Positions 12,901-24,639 of a stretch of 64,000 nucleotides of DNA are shown here, piece after piece. How positions within the stretch are numbered: the first letter of the stretch is position 1; the number at the start of each line of letters is the position of its first letter. Source of the DNA: Ignelater luminosus (lineage: Eukaryota > Arthropoda > Insecta > Coleoptera > Elateridae); NCBI GenBank assembly GCA_011009095.1, contig VTPC01000638.1, forward strand, positions 99,394 to 163,393, read 5' to 3'. Made by a program: the position numbers and the translations under genes. The notes beneath the pieces were generated by a model. It saw only the letters and a program-made list of their open reading frames with translations. It did not search any database and was not told the origin of the DNA.

Positions 12901-13080
12901 TTTTTTTTTATAAATTTCTCACTGGATATTAATAAAGATCGTAAAGGTAGGAACTTGATGTTTTTTTTGTAAAAACTAAGCTATCCAAGTTATCGGTCTG
13001 ATGTTGATGTAAGTAATTGCTTAAACTTGAGCTCTGAGAATTTCATGTGTTTTATATTGATCTTACTGACTCGATCTTAT
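9991..13080. other. AT-rich stretch, nothing recognised
   Basis: No coding relic found. GAACTACTA-T-TAGTAGTTC at 10204-10222 is a perfect short palindrome. Open frames at 11302-11499 and 12028-12210 look like chance. Confidence 0.5.
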
Positions 13081-13088
13081 TAAATATT

Positions 13089-13113
13089 GTAAATGTAAAT
13101 GTAAATGTAAATG
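13089..13113 (+). repeat. (GTAAAT)4 short tandem repeat
   Basis: Four exact copies of the hexamer GTAAAT followed by a final G. Confidence 0.9.
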
Positions 13114-13815
13114 CTTGAGAATTTCCTTTTAATTCCAATGCGTAATGATTGAGTGCAACATATTGGACCAGTTTCTCAATAAAAATCAAATTACAAAACC
13201 AGAGTAAGAAAACGGTTTCCTACACTCGATATAACAAAATCAAATTATAATTGTAGTAGTACAACACAGGATGATTAGTCTGTAAATGACTCACACGTAC
13301 CTAGTAGAATCCTATGAAGAAATACACAGAACTCAGTTCTGGTCTGGTCTTGCTACTGCAGTATTCAGTAACAAACTGACACCTTGCACACTGTCAGCCT
13401 ATCTCACTACGAACAAAGCAGCTGAGCGCCTGTAAAAAAATACTGTACCTGACTAAATTACATTTTCAAATAGAAAAGAGATAAGGGGTTGCCTGGGTGT
13501 GGGCATGTTTCTAGATTGAATCCCATTAAGTCAAAATATTCTACTAAAACATTATGTCTGTTCTGAAAGGAACACATGGTTGTATTAAAGGGAGTTCGAA
13601 ATAATTATTGAAAATTCATTGTCCGTCTTAAGGTGGGGTCGTAACCTGTAGCTAGTTGCCTAACGACATCTTCATGGGTCTAGGGTGGTCTTCCCTTTCT
13701 GTTGCTTATTACACTTTAAAATGTAAATAAGAAAACTTAACAACCACTCTTCAAAATTTCAAAAATAAAGAATGTCTAACCAGACAGGTGACTTTTGGTT
13801 TATATCCCATATAGC
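13114..13815. other. Unassigned intergenic sequence
   Basis: Somewhat GC-richer around 13310-13440 and 13620-13710, but I recognise no gene or element. Confidence 0.4.
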
Positions 13816-14125
13816 ATCAGACGTTTATTCCCAGTTCAAAATTAGTCCGGACGTCTATAAACAGAAATTGGACATCCATCGGATGATTGATAGCGGACGT
13901 CTAGTGGACATCCTATTTTGGTCCATACTTCCTCCGGATATTTTTGTGCATAATCTGTAAATTATCTGGACGTCCATGGGATGGCAATGTGCAGATTACA
14001 GCCAAATTTCATCCAGTAACAAACGTTTGTTAAATGTACAAAGTTTTAGCAAGTATAATATACATGTCTCATGGAGGTCTATTAGACGTCCGTCAGTCAA
14101 AAATTAGACATCCAATGGATACACT
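13816..14125. repeat. Cluster of degenerate GGACGTCC-like motifs
   Basis: At least eight variants of the near-palindrome RGACRTCC(A) lie within about 300 bp. Examples are CCGGACGTCTATAA (13848), TTGGACATCCATCGGATG (13868), GCGGACGTCTAGTGGACATCC split as two motifs (13894-13914), TGGACGTCCATGGGATGG (13967), the GGAGGTCTATTAGACGTCC pair (about 14074) and AGACATCCAATGGAT (14106). Spacing is irregular. This looks like a decayed tandem or foldback repeat. A 62-codon open frame at 13772-13960 is a by-product of the repeat. Confidence 0.55.
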
Positions 14126-14335
14126 GAGAGAAGCTGATTATCGAAACTGAGATAGTAATCATTTAAATAACCGTAACATTGTTATCATAACTCGTACTGG
14201 CTTTCTAATTCTCCCTGTATAACGTCGACCTATTTAATTGTTAACTTTTATATGTTGCTTGGTTCCACTAAGATTATGCCGTGGCTTTCCTTAGTGTGAC
14301 GCTATTTTCGGTCGGCGGACGTCACTGAATGTGGT

Positions 14336-14353
14336 GTCCCTGCTCGGGCGCCA
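14336..14353 (-). promoter_or_regulatory. Primer-binding site, tRNA-Lys(UUU) type
   Basis: On the minus strand the sequence is TGGCGCCCGAGCAGGGAC. It matches the complement of the tRNA-Lys(UUU) 3' end, including CCA, at 17 of 18 bases. Such sites prime minus-strand DNA synthesis and sit just downstream of a 5' LTR. Confidence 0.65.
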
Positions 14354-14615
14354 AAATATGTGACGTATTATCTTACTGGTGCTCGGTCGGTAAGGGAGTT
14401 TACTCCTCCACCTTGCCCTTGGGTCGAACGGGTGAGGGCTCACCGGGCAGCTGTAATGGAGACCCGGTGACTCCAGAGGTCGACGGCTGAAAGAGAAACA
14501 CGGAAAGCTTAATATATAAAGGAAACACCGATCAAGCCCAAATAATCTATTAAAGCAAACAGGTATTACAGAAAGCATACAAATAAGCGATATACAAGCA
14601 AGATACAAGCTAATA

Positions 14616-15887
14616 ACAGGTGTATACCTATGAAATGAGACTTTTTTTTTTCAATTTTAAACGTTTATTAACAAAAAATGGTTACAAATTTAATCTTCAA
14701 AATAATAGCCATCGCTAGCGACACATTTTACCCATCTCTCAGGCAATTTGTGAATGCCGCGCCAAAAAAATTGGCCGTCTTTGGCCGCAAACCAATCATC
14801 GAGCCATTTTTTTGGCTTCTTCGTGAGAATTGAAGCGCTGCTCGGAAAGTGCGTGGCCCATCGATGCAAACAAATGATAATCGGAAGGCGCCAAGTCTGG
14901 TGAGTAAGCCGCATGCACCAGCGGTTCCCAATCGTACGTCTCCACCAATTCCCGGGTCGCTCTTGTTCGATGTGGTGGTGCATTATCATCAAGAAAAATT
15001 ACTTTGTGACGCCGATCGGCATATTCTGGGCGTTTTCGGTGTATAGCGCTGTTCAAATCGGCCAATTGTCGTTGGTAGCGTGCACCGTCAACTGTTTCAC
15101 CTGGTTTTAATAGCTCGTACCAAATCATACCATGCTGATCCCAGAAAACACACAGCATTGCCTTGCGGCCGAAGCGATTTGGTTTGGCCGTTGATTTTGG
15201 CTTGTGGCCGGGCGGACCATACGATCGTTTACGCTTGGGATTGGAGAAATACACCCGTAACGATTCGATGCAAAAAGACTTCCTTTTGAACCGGGAGTGC
15301 AGCATTTCACAAGTGGTTTTTCGGTTCTCTTGCTGCCTTTCAGTCAGTTCATGCGGCACCCATCTTCCGACCTTTAAAATCATGCCCATGTCTTTCAAAC
15401 GTTTGCAAATGGTTTTTTGGGTCACTCCCAACTGCTCTGCCATCATTTCTTGCGTTTGACCATCATCTTCATTCAACAATGCTTGCAATTCGGTGTCCTC
15501 AAACTTTTTCGGTGGCCGGCCACGTTCCTCGTTCTCCACGCTAAAATCACCACTTCGGAATTTTTCAAACCACCTGAAGCACTGTGCTCTGCTTAGAGCA
15601 TGTCCACCGTAAGCTTCTATAAGCATTTGATGAGCTTGAGAAGCGTTTTTCTTCAATTGATAACAGAAAGTCAACGATGTCCGCAAATCGTAGTTTGAAG
15701 GCACGAAATTCGACATTTTTAAGAGCGAAAAAAATGCGTTGTTGTATGAAACATCACAAACAATGAATTGAATATTGTTGACAGATGACAGACGAAAAAA
15801 ATAAGACATTTGGGACAGTTTAAAAATACTCCTAGCGACATCTGTGGTCTAATAGCTGAAAGTCTCATTTCATAGGTATACACCTGG
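14616..15887 (-). mobile_element. Mariner element 1 (mauritiana type), complete ends
   Basis: The element is 1272 bp and is flanked by TA on both sides (14614-14615 and 15888-15889). The left end starts ACAGGTGTATACCTATGAAA; the right end, reversed, starts CCAGGTGTATACCTATGAAA. The two inverted repeats agree over about 29 bases with one mismatch. CCAGGTGTA is also how Mos1-type mariners begin. It sits inside the GC-rich LTR fragment and so is younger than it. It carries one transposase gene with two defects. Confidence 0.95.
14690..15716 (-). pseudogene. Mariner 1 transposase (DD34D), defective
   Basis: Mariner transposases bind the terminal repeats and cut and paste the element at TA. The start is the ATG at 15716 (MSNFVPSNYDL), matching the Mos1-type N terminus; the open frame extends 31 codons upstream but that part is outside the family. 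The helix-turn-helix half (LTFCYQLKK, CFRWFEKFRSGDF, GRPPKKFEDTELQALL) is followed by the linker RWVPHELTERQ. The second and third catalytic Asp are present in FLDDNAPPH and YSPDLAPSDYH. The segment around the first Asp (TGDEKW) is lost: a one-base deletion and a deletion of about 11 bases nearby cancel, so the frame stays open. An extra A in a 7-A run (14807-14813) then shifts the frame, and the true C terminus continues in another frame to a stop at 14690. It should be inactive. Confidence 0.9.
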
Positions 15888-16232
15888 TACTTAGCTACTA
15901 AACCCGATTCTGGGATCGTTATCGTAGTCAGTGCAGCAAGCGAGCGGCGTGCGGTTATACAGTGTCGGATATAAGTTTAGACGGGTCAGGTGCTCTGTGG
16001 TGGTGAGCGGGAAATACTAAGGGAGTGGATGCGGAGTTACCCAGCGGTGATGAGTCCGATGTAATGTGTCGGATCAACCGCCGCACCGGCAATACAGCCG
16101 CAAGCGGAGCTATCCAGTGGCGATGAGTCGGGTCGACCGCCTCACCCGCGTCGGAGTAGCTGGACTCGGACTGGACCGGCGATGTATCTGATCGACCGAC
16201 AATATAGCCACAAGTAGGGACGGGACGGAATA

Positions 16233-16266
16233 AGAGAGAGGGAGAGAGAGAGAGAGAGAGAGAGAG
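16233..16266 (+). repeat. (GA)n microsatellite
   Basis: Nearly pure GA dinucleotide run with one GGG interruption, inside the LTR fragment. On the minus strand it is a CT-rich tract downstream of the TATA box. Confidence 0.9.
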
Positions 16267-16405
16267 CGGTATCGGGAGGAAAAGGAGAAGGGTCAAGCAG
16301 GAGGGGTACCTCTTTCGGTTTACTTACTAGAGTTCGGCTGTCGGTGTTGAACTTGAGGAAACTACCACAACAACTGCAACTGCAACTTTGCGGTGGGGCG
16401 TTTGC

Positions 16406-16412
16406 ATTTATA
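16406..16412 (-). promoter_or_regulatory. TATA box in the LTR
   Basis: The minus strand reads CGGGTATAAATGCAAACG, a good TATA consensus in GC-rich surroundings. It lies upstream of the primer-binding site in the right orientation for an LTR promoter. The start site is not determined. Confidence 0.5.
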
Positions 16413-16810
16413 CCCGTTCGGTCCCTCCACGCTAGCAAGCTCTTGTAGTGGGAGTGCCCTTGCGTGGGGCAAAACGACGTAATGGGAGGATAGATGTTCG
16501 GTTCGCTCCGCTAACGAAGCGATCATATTGTACTTTAGTTAATTTAATAACGAAATTTTCTGACAAAATACAATTTATAATTCGGTCGGTAAAGTAAAAT
16601 GTTTAATCCCAAATTAAACTTTTTTCTGATAGAAATTATTAAACTATAAACATACTAGCGGTTTCTAATACATATTCGGTAATTAAATCTTAATTTAGTT
16701 TATAACTTAAATATTAATAGACAAATAATAAATGCAACATAACAAATATTTGCAGGCGCTATCAATCGGCACCACCTGGGTGACCGGATAAGCCGGCTGG
16801 TGATACAATG

Positions 16811-18295
16811 TAAGAATAAATTTGCAAATAAATTATAATTCTTATATAAACAGTCCTTTAATTTATAAGAGTACTTAACTGTATATCCTGTATACAGGGT
16901 GTCTCAAAATATTTTGTATCACAAACAACTTGGTGTTGTAAAATAAACATAATAGCTTAAGAACCTGATAAATACTTTAGATACCTCATTAATTCAAATT
17001 TTAGGCAGTTGCTGTTTTTGAACTGTAACGACTTTATTCAATATGCCAAAAATGAAAAATCCTGACATTAAAATCCAGTTTACTAATTATTACTCTTGAA
17101 ACTATACTTGGAATATACACGTTAGACGTCGATGGTTTTAGCCTGAGAGTTCTAAACAGTCATTATCGGAGATCAGGCATGATGCCTGCTGCGACATCCT
17201 TCAACTTGACGGGTTTTTACAGGATCGCTTTGCATGTTGACAATCAAACAGTACTATCATCCGTTAAATTATTATTCATCTACACCAAAAATCCACAGCA
17301 AAGTTCGTACTACGTATGTAATTGTACCAGAAAAAATCTATTCCGCATCGAACGCATTCAAACATCAAAACACAAAAATTTAAACTGATCAATAACTTCA
17401 CATAAAATTAAGATTTTCCAATATAAACAAAGTTGTTGGAAAATACACAAAGAAAAATATCGCCATGCGACGGCAAAGGGAATATTGATCAAAATGCTTC
17501 TTTGTACATTTCGATCAATATCGTATTGTACATCTGTCGGTTCAACTTTCCTAATCTTGGGTGTAATTGGGATATTAACAGGTCTATCGATCGTTTCAAC
17601 AACAAGATTTATCTATCCAACCTTCAATCTGGTAGCATGTATCCTTTTTACGCACTTCTTGTTTGGATAAAACGGCAATTGTATGAACGGAACAAAAAGA
17701 TCTGTACTACAACACGTACGAATTTAACTTTAAAAATATACTGTCAAGAATGTATCTTAACGAAACAATTATTTTTAACATTTATGTAAATTATTCTAAG
17801 TAAATGCATTGGATTACTTCCTGATCACATTAAAAGGCTTCCAAGGCATACCTATGGTATTTAATAGTAATATAACAAAACAAATTAAGAAATTAATTCT
17901 CGCTGCTTACATGACGTAATACACAAAAACATTTTATAATTTTAACTTTCCGACGCGTGGAGATTTATATATTGCATACTAAATTAAAACCAGAGGCTTG
18001 ATTAACAATTTTGAAATATGTCAGGAAGCTACTAAGTTCCTTAATTGCACAACACAACTAGCGCGTTCTCATACCAACAACGAGTAACCATCTCGGACGC
18101 CTCGGTTGTTACCACAACACAGCGCTGCTATGTGAATTACCACAAAACTTTGCATTTTACCATGTCCCAACTCAGAGTGAGCACCACCTCCAATTAAAAT
18201 GCGCTTGCATTTCTTCGCCCAAATCAATTTCAAAACTTTAAAATGACTTCCTCTTCTCTTCGGAAAGTCTATAATATGACCACCTACAGGTATAG
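16811..18295. other. AT-rich stretch with one orphan repeat end
   Basis: CAGGGTGTCTCAAAAT at 16895-16910 resembles the terminal motif of the inverted-repeat elements at 26091 and 29705, but I found no matching partner nearby. The open frames at 17179-17388 and 17433-17789 are not recognised. Confidence 0.45.
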
Positions 18296-18437
18296 GGCTG
18301 GTTGCAAAAAGCAGAATTAATCAAATGATCAAAGTAGTCCTGGAACTAACAAATTAGGCGTTGTTAAATTGAAATGTAAATTTAAAATTAACTTTAAGAT
18401 TAATTTGATCACTTAATTCTGCTTTCTGGAATCGGCC
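18296..18437. mobile_element. Small palindromic MITE
   Basis: The left end GGCTGGTTGCAAAAAGCAG and the reverse complement of the right end GGCCGATTCCAGAAAGCAG start inverted arms that both continue with AATTAA and then an ATGATC/GTGATCAAATTAATC stretch. The whole 142 bp is nearly a foldback with a short AT-rich centre. There is no coding capacity. The target-site duplication is unclear. Confidence 0.65.
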
Positions 18438-21400
18438 AATGGAGTTTCTTTTAATTTTGTTCTTATTACTTTTAAGCATTTAACTCAACACGATTAGGAT
18501 AGAACCATCTTTTTAGAACAGTATGGTCCACTTCACAATTTAGACAAGTACAGGCTGATTCATGCAGTCCTTTCTTTAATTCTTTTATGTAATCAAACTT
18601 AAAAATATTAGCTGTTTTTTGTTACTAGCTTGGTTTGACAGTTATGTAGGTAACTAGATGAAATATTTCTTCTTTGACAGGATTTATAGATGTGGATAAT
18701 TAATCTTTAATTATTTGATTTCTTTTACAAGTGTACATGATATAACTTTAGTTCTGATTTATAGACATAATTCTTTTTAATAAACAATAGCTTTTTATAT
18801 ACTCGTTTAGTTATGATTTATAAATATTATGCTTTTACTCCTTGTCTACGCCGAAGGCTACCGACTGAGAAGTTAGGGTAGGTTCTTTTTAAGAGTTACG
18901 TATTGTGCCTATAAATGCTTTTTGTTGCTTTGTATTCGTAGTTACAAAACTTTGTTTTGAAAAGGTTTGGTAGTGGTCTGTTTTTGAAAAATACAGCTTG
19001 TTACGCTAAATCTTGACTTTTAAGTATGGAACAAGAAGCGCTGATAAGAGTCCCTGAATGAACACAAGATGTGATCGAAGTAATTTAAAATCGAAGACGG
19101 TTCAACAATCTACGGCAACTAGCTCAAAGAAAATTTTAATGTTTATTCCAAAAAGGCCAAATAATCAAATCAATGGGTACTATTTGTGGTTCAACCACAC
19201 CTTCTTAATGGTGCCAGATCTTACGATGCCTAATAATGGTATACTAGACCAAAAAACTACTATCGATTTCTGCTTCATAATTTTATCTTGATGTGCAAGT
19301 CAGGTCAGATAATTAACACAATAATAGTTATCGTTGACATTGGCTCGCTCGCAGGTTTACAGAACCCAGGTGGTTTTACAAACCTACCTATAAGCCACTT
19401 CTAATTAAATTTAATATTGAAAGCAGAACAACTTGCAACTACTACAAAGAAAGCAGAACTAATTGTACATATTAATATTTATAAACAAAAAAAAAAGATT
19501 AATCAAGAAAAACATATTGCAGCAGATAACTAACCAAAATTATTTGAAGTTTGATTTCTCAAGGTTCATCTTTACGTAGTCAATTGCTGCGCACCTTCTA
19601 TATAATATAAATTGCAAAAATGCAAAAAACTATGTATTTAACACATTAAATTCAATTTAAGAGGACTAAATAAATAAATCTGTAGATCCTATTTATTCTT
19701 CAAAACATAAATATATTTTTGCCTATTTGAACATACGTAAATATAGTTTTACTTATTGTTAGGTTTTCGCCTCCAGGCTTTAACTATTAACTAGCATCCA
19801 AACAATCTAAACAGAGACAAAAGAAGAAATCCACAAAAATACTTATTTCTGCTTCTTTTATTCAACGCAGGATAATACAGTACAGGCTACGAAAAGTAAT
19901 TGATTTAAGACGGTCCTTTAATTTTCTAGTCGAGTGTCTTTGTTCAGGGATACCAAAAATATTCAGTTATTATCAATGAAGACCCTATAATTCATTAAAA
20001 TGTGTAGAGCGACAAGATTTGAGGTTATGTTGTGAATACTGATGTAAGACGTCTGTATTCAGCTATTTGTAAGCCGTCTTTAGGCGATGTCTTATAATAG
20101 TATAAGATTAGAAATTCTGAATGCTGAGACTATTCTAGAATTTAGAATTTACCGTCCTTTAATAAATAGTAAAACCTAAGAGAAACTTCCATCTGTTACA
20201 CAAACAACTAAAAAATTACAATCGTTATGAATATATGAATCTTAACTAACTGTTCGCACGTCCACAGGAATAAAACCCACAAAAACTCAAAGATATACCA
20301 CATATGTTGAGATTTTCAATCCGGAATCCGGAAATTGTCCACAAAACCCTGGTTTCTGGGTCAAATCTGGGGATTTGCCCCCTCTAAGCCAGCCATACAT
20401 ATCTGATTGATAGTCGTTTTGAGAAGTTTAGTAGGAGAGAAAGTTTTTTTTATAAGCGTCATTATGTCTTATAAAAAATATAGAATGAACAAAAACATGA
20501 AAAAACAGGAAAGCAAATAAGAAATAAATTTGCCTTTGTTAAATAATAAATAACGAAAAAGTGATTTTGATCTTGTTATTCAAGATGTGTGTTCTTGACA
20601 ATCTTTTAAGGCATCGTTGTTATAATATGCTTATCTGTATATCGAAGAATATATTAAAAATAAATTAAGTTTCAGTATAATTTTATCTTTTAACCACTTA
20701 AGCCACGGAATCTTGTAGAATAAATCATGAATGGATTATTATTGTTAAATAGATTTGAAACGAAATAATCAGGGAAGCAATTTGTTATTAGTAACCTATT
20801 TACTGATGATAGATATGTAGCTTTTCGAGCTTTAGAGACAGAACTGTCAGTCGTTTATAATCTAGATTTATCGCATGTTTTATCCATACAACATGTATTT
20901 TTGGGTTAAAAATATCATAATTCTCCATAAAATTACTTCGAATATGTACACTACGGAAACAACTCTAGTTAATGATTTGTATAAAGCAGTGAGGAGCTGA
21001 ATAATTTGCAATGTAAAAGGCATACTTATGACTTTGTGTAATATATTTGGGTTAAAGTGGAAGTTAAATCTTTCGAGAAAATCCTATCATCGTTGAATTA
21101 GAAATTTGGCGCTCGGAGCGCTGTAATTTAGATAGCAAAGATGTTTAAAGTACAGTCCAGATAAAAGTTGTTACATAATTAATTAATGATCCCTTAACGG
21201 AATATCATTTCCAGGTTTATCGGAAATTATATTAGGATCGTTAATTCGATAAAACATAAATTCTCCATCTTCTCATTTCTTTCGTAGAGCTGTAGAAGAT
21301 AATTGAAGAGAATTACGTAATATAGAGTTTATCTTTTATTTGTAATAGTCTTGTTCAGCGTAGTAGATTATGTACTTTGTTTGCCTTGCTCGTTCGATCG

Positions 21401-24400
21401 TTTTATTGATAAAAATCTTAAGATTCGCAGTTATTTGCTGTGTAATTCTTTTCTATTAGATGTTATTTCTGGTTCTCAAACATTTGCTTTTTGTTATCAA
21501 TGTCAGTTCATTTTTGCTTACATTTATACAATCTCTACACATCTATTGTTAACTTATTGCAACTTGTTATTATGCAATATAATAAACACAGTTATAGCTG
21601 TTAAAAGTGTAATAAAGAGTTAACTTTTAAAATATCTGAAAGTATGCAAAGTTAGAAAACGTAAGATATCTTTGTTTGCCTTCGTACCTTCGGGTGACCT
21701 AGGAGTTCAGTTCCACTTTGAAGACGGAAGTCTTTGTCGTTGCAACTACCAAGTAAACATAGATAATTGATATTGGAGTAGTGTTTGTACATCAAAAATG
21801 TTTTCTATTTATATTTGTTTTTCAAAATTGTGTTATGTATCTTTTACCAGAGAAATTTATAAATAGTATATAATTCAAGCAATAAAAGCATAATCTTCTT
21901 TACGGGCGAAATATTTTATTCCAGTAATTGACTTCGCATTTCTTTTCTCCGACAGCCTTAAAATTCTTCCTTGGTCTAACTAACCGCTACACTCGGTGTC
22001 CCACTTCAACTTATCCAATTAAACCTCACTGCTCTTGATGAACCTTTACATCTCAACAGTGAACGTCAACAACTGATGTCGGAAGCGCCTGCTCATTAAG
22101 AATATAATCCACTTTTACAAAATTCATATTTTGTCCGTTACAGAAATCTACCTTAAAAAAAGTCTCTATTACTCACTGCTCGCAGAGTTCCTGGTTTTGA
22201 ATAATGACGTTGCAGGCGTCGCACTAGACTTTCATACCAGTCTACTTTATGGGTCTTTTCCCAGATAAACCTAGAAAGTTCAGAATCAACAATTATATTT
22301 CCTTTGATGGTGTCCGTGACCAATTGGTATCCGAAGGAGCCCGGAACAGCAAGTCTGGTGAGCAAGTGCAACGGGCAAAACCAGAAAAAGTGGCCTTGAT
22401 GCTCGTTCATACTAGGGCCGTGAATACAGGAGCTCAAAACGTCGAAGAAGGGGAGGGGGGCAAAAAGTAACCAAGCATAGATTAAGGTTCGATAAAAAAA
22501 CTGACTTATTAATTTAAGGTGACAGAATCGGTATGAGGGCCAGGAATCATGTCAAGATTCTCAAATTCCCTAGTGTGGTCTCTCATAAGAAAACACTATA
22601 TACATATGTATATAGAGCACTCTAATGGCAATAGACACGCTGTACACTGAGCTCTCTCTTTTTAAACTTACTAAGAGAATTTACGATATCTTGAGTTCTA
22701 ATATTTTGACTGAAACAATTTACAGCGGTTTGCTTAACTTAGCTTACAATACAAATCTACATGGAACAACCGATGGTCATCAATTACTCCAGTACGTAAT
22801 GATGATTTTAAATTCTGCTCATAAAAACAAAAAAAAATTACTTTCACTGGTCGAAATATCTGGTTCACAAAGTCGTCAAAACACACAAATATATTTACCC
22901 TACCTGAAAAGAGGAAGAAACAGTAAATAATAAAAAATGCACTAAGATATATTCACACTTGACAAACAAATAATAATAGTAATTTCATAAAAAAATTGCA
23001 AACTTTGACAAAAATCAAATCAATGTACGCTGAAGACCATAAATATAAATATAAAAATATTAATTTTATCACGTTGTCAACAATACATTCAGACCATTTA
23101 AGTTATGGCAATAAAAAAAAACCCTCTTAGTTAAAAGGTTATAATAGTAACAAATTATAAGATTTTACTATCTAACTTACGTGTAGAAAAAAAACAAATG
23201 AAGTAAAAAGCTTTTATTCAACAAGAACAAGGTTTAGCTCGCTAAAATTATTGATCCTAATTTTAGCTTTATTTTCGGGTACCCTTCGTTGTAAAATGTA
23301 CATGCAAAAATTACCTATGTAGTTGATTATAATACATAAAGAAAGGTAACAAGTACAACTATCAACTTAGAATTACCTTGAATTTAATCGAATAGTTGAT
23401 ATCCAGTCTTGACGGGAGGCTCCACCGGATTTAAACCCAAAGCATGAATTCTCTCTCAAGTTAACTTGATGTATTCGAATGACGAAGTGGTCGATGACCC
23501 TCTCGTGTTTCAAAACACGATAACATACGCAGAGATGTTTTACTTATTCTACCAACGAAAGTTTGACATACTCAAGTATTATCGATATTTAGAACCGAAA
23601 TGAAGATAACGCCGCATTTACAATCCTAAATTTAATTAGACGCACTTAAAGTAAACACTACTTCATCTTATAAAATGAAGACTTGCAATATTACCTTCAT
23701 CCATTTGCAAAAATTCTTAAAATATCTCCGATTAGACAATCGCAAGTAGCCTAAGAAACCACTTTTAAGGAGCTTTGATAATATTTCAACACACGATATA
23801 ATTTTACAGCGGATTCTTTTAACGACATCACTTTATCCCTTAAAAAACTGGATCACACAAGGACCTATATAAGCACAACGCGCACCAATATGCGATGGAA
23901 ACTTTTAGGTGTACATTTGCCTACGTTAAAACAAACTCAGGTCGGAACAGCGTCTGGCCGACACAATTTCATGAAATTTGAACAACTGAAGTACAATAAA
24001 TTTTTTTTAAAGAAACCGCACGTGCATTTAAGTAAATACCGTGTAAAATAAATGGAAAATGGTTTCAACTAAAGATTTAATAAATAAAAATAACTATTTA
24101 TATTTGTAGAATATTAAAATGACGTAAAATTATAAAATGACATTACACAAGATCAGAAGGAGGACAGAGACTTGACAGTTAGGATGTGTTTTGGGCCTTT
24201 TTAATAAAGGAGAGAGTTGAATAACATGCGGTCTTTATTGCATTAACCGTAAGTAATGCTCGGAGGCCTTCCCAGTAAATCGTCCTGTTCGTTATGATAA
24301 ACCGATTATTATTCCTTTTAAAAATAAAGTCGGGTTTGTCTTCCATCTTGGTCTATCATGCAATAGTAAGAATCTCTCTCCTGTTAAAGTTAAAATTTGT

Positions 24401-24500
24401 GATGTTTAGATCACCATGGGATCACGTGGGAGAATATCATTCTTCTCTCTATAAATGATTTTTAATAAATTCAACCTCAAAATGCTTTATTGCAGTGAGG
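18438..24500. other. Long AT-rich stretch, no supported gene
   Basis: A perfect 20-base palindrome (CTATATAC ATATGTATATAG, 22596-22615) is the only structure I note. A 94-codon minus-strand frame at 22437-22153 lies in a GC-richer patch (22180-22460) but matches no family I know, and overlapping frames are open on the other strand too. The open frames at 19058, 21351 and 22625 look like chance. Confidence 0.45.
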
Positions 24501-24552
24501 AAATTGTGACTTTCAGTGGATGGATTCAAGGAAGCGCTTTCTTTTCTAGCTT

Positions 24553-24634
24553 AGTTAACGTAGAAGTCACTTGTGTCTAGGAGCAGTTAGCACGACGACG
24601 AGATGCCAATGAAAAAGCTTGCTGCTGCTGCTGA
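24553..24634 (+). other. Candidate host exon with start codon and splice donor
   Basis: An ATG at 24603 in GACGAGATGC context opens MPMKKLAAAAE, followed at once by AAG|GTAAGC, a near-consensus splice donor. A possible acceptor TTTCTTTTCTAG lies about 50 bases upstream (near 24541-24552). The GCT repeat coding the alanines is GC-richer than the neighbourhood. Eleven codons are too few to identify a protein, and this may be chance. Confidence 0.2.
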
Positions 24635-24639
24635 AGGTA

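Larger units (their letters stand above)
14280..16807 (-). mobile_element. LTR-retrotransposon fragment (LTR, primer site, leader), split by a mariner
   Basis: Seen from the minus strand, a GC-rich block runs from about 16807 to about 14280, interrupted by the mariner at 14616-15887. It contains a TATAAAT box (16406-16412), a pyrimidine-rich (CT)n tract, and an 18-base primer-binding site at 14336-14353. This fits a 5' LTR followed by the start of a leader. The LTR may begin TGTATCACC at 16807 and end CGTCACA at about 14359, giving roughly 1.2 kb without the mariner; both limits are guesses. No gag or pol lies to the left, so the element is cut off shortly after the primer site. The tRNA-Lys-type primer is common in gypsy-like elements, but without pol the clade cannot be set. 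Confidence 0.55.

Noticed and set aside
15125..15459. Open frames on the plus strand and in other frames across mariner 1
   Set aside because: They are antisense or shifted shadows of the GC-richer transposase gene.
16895..16910. CAGGGTGTCTCAAAAT, possible end of a TIR element
   Set aside because: No inverted partner within several kilobases; a single end cannot define an element.
22153..22470. 94-codon minus-strand and 73-codon plus-strand open frames
   Set aside because: Both strands are open over the same GC-richer patch, neither resembles a family, and no splice or promoter context supports either.
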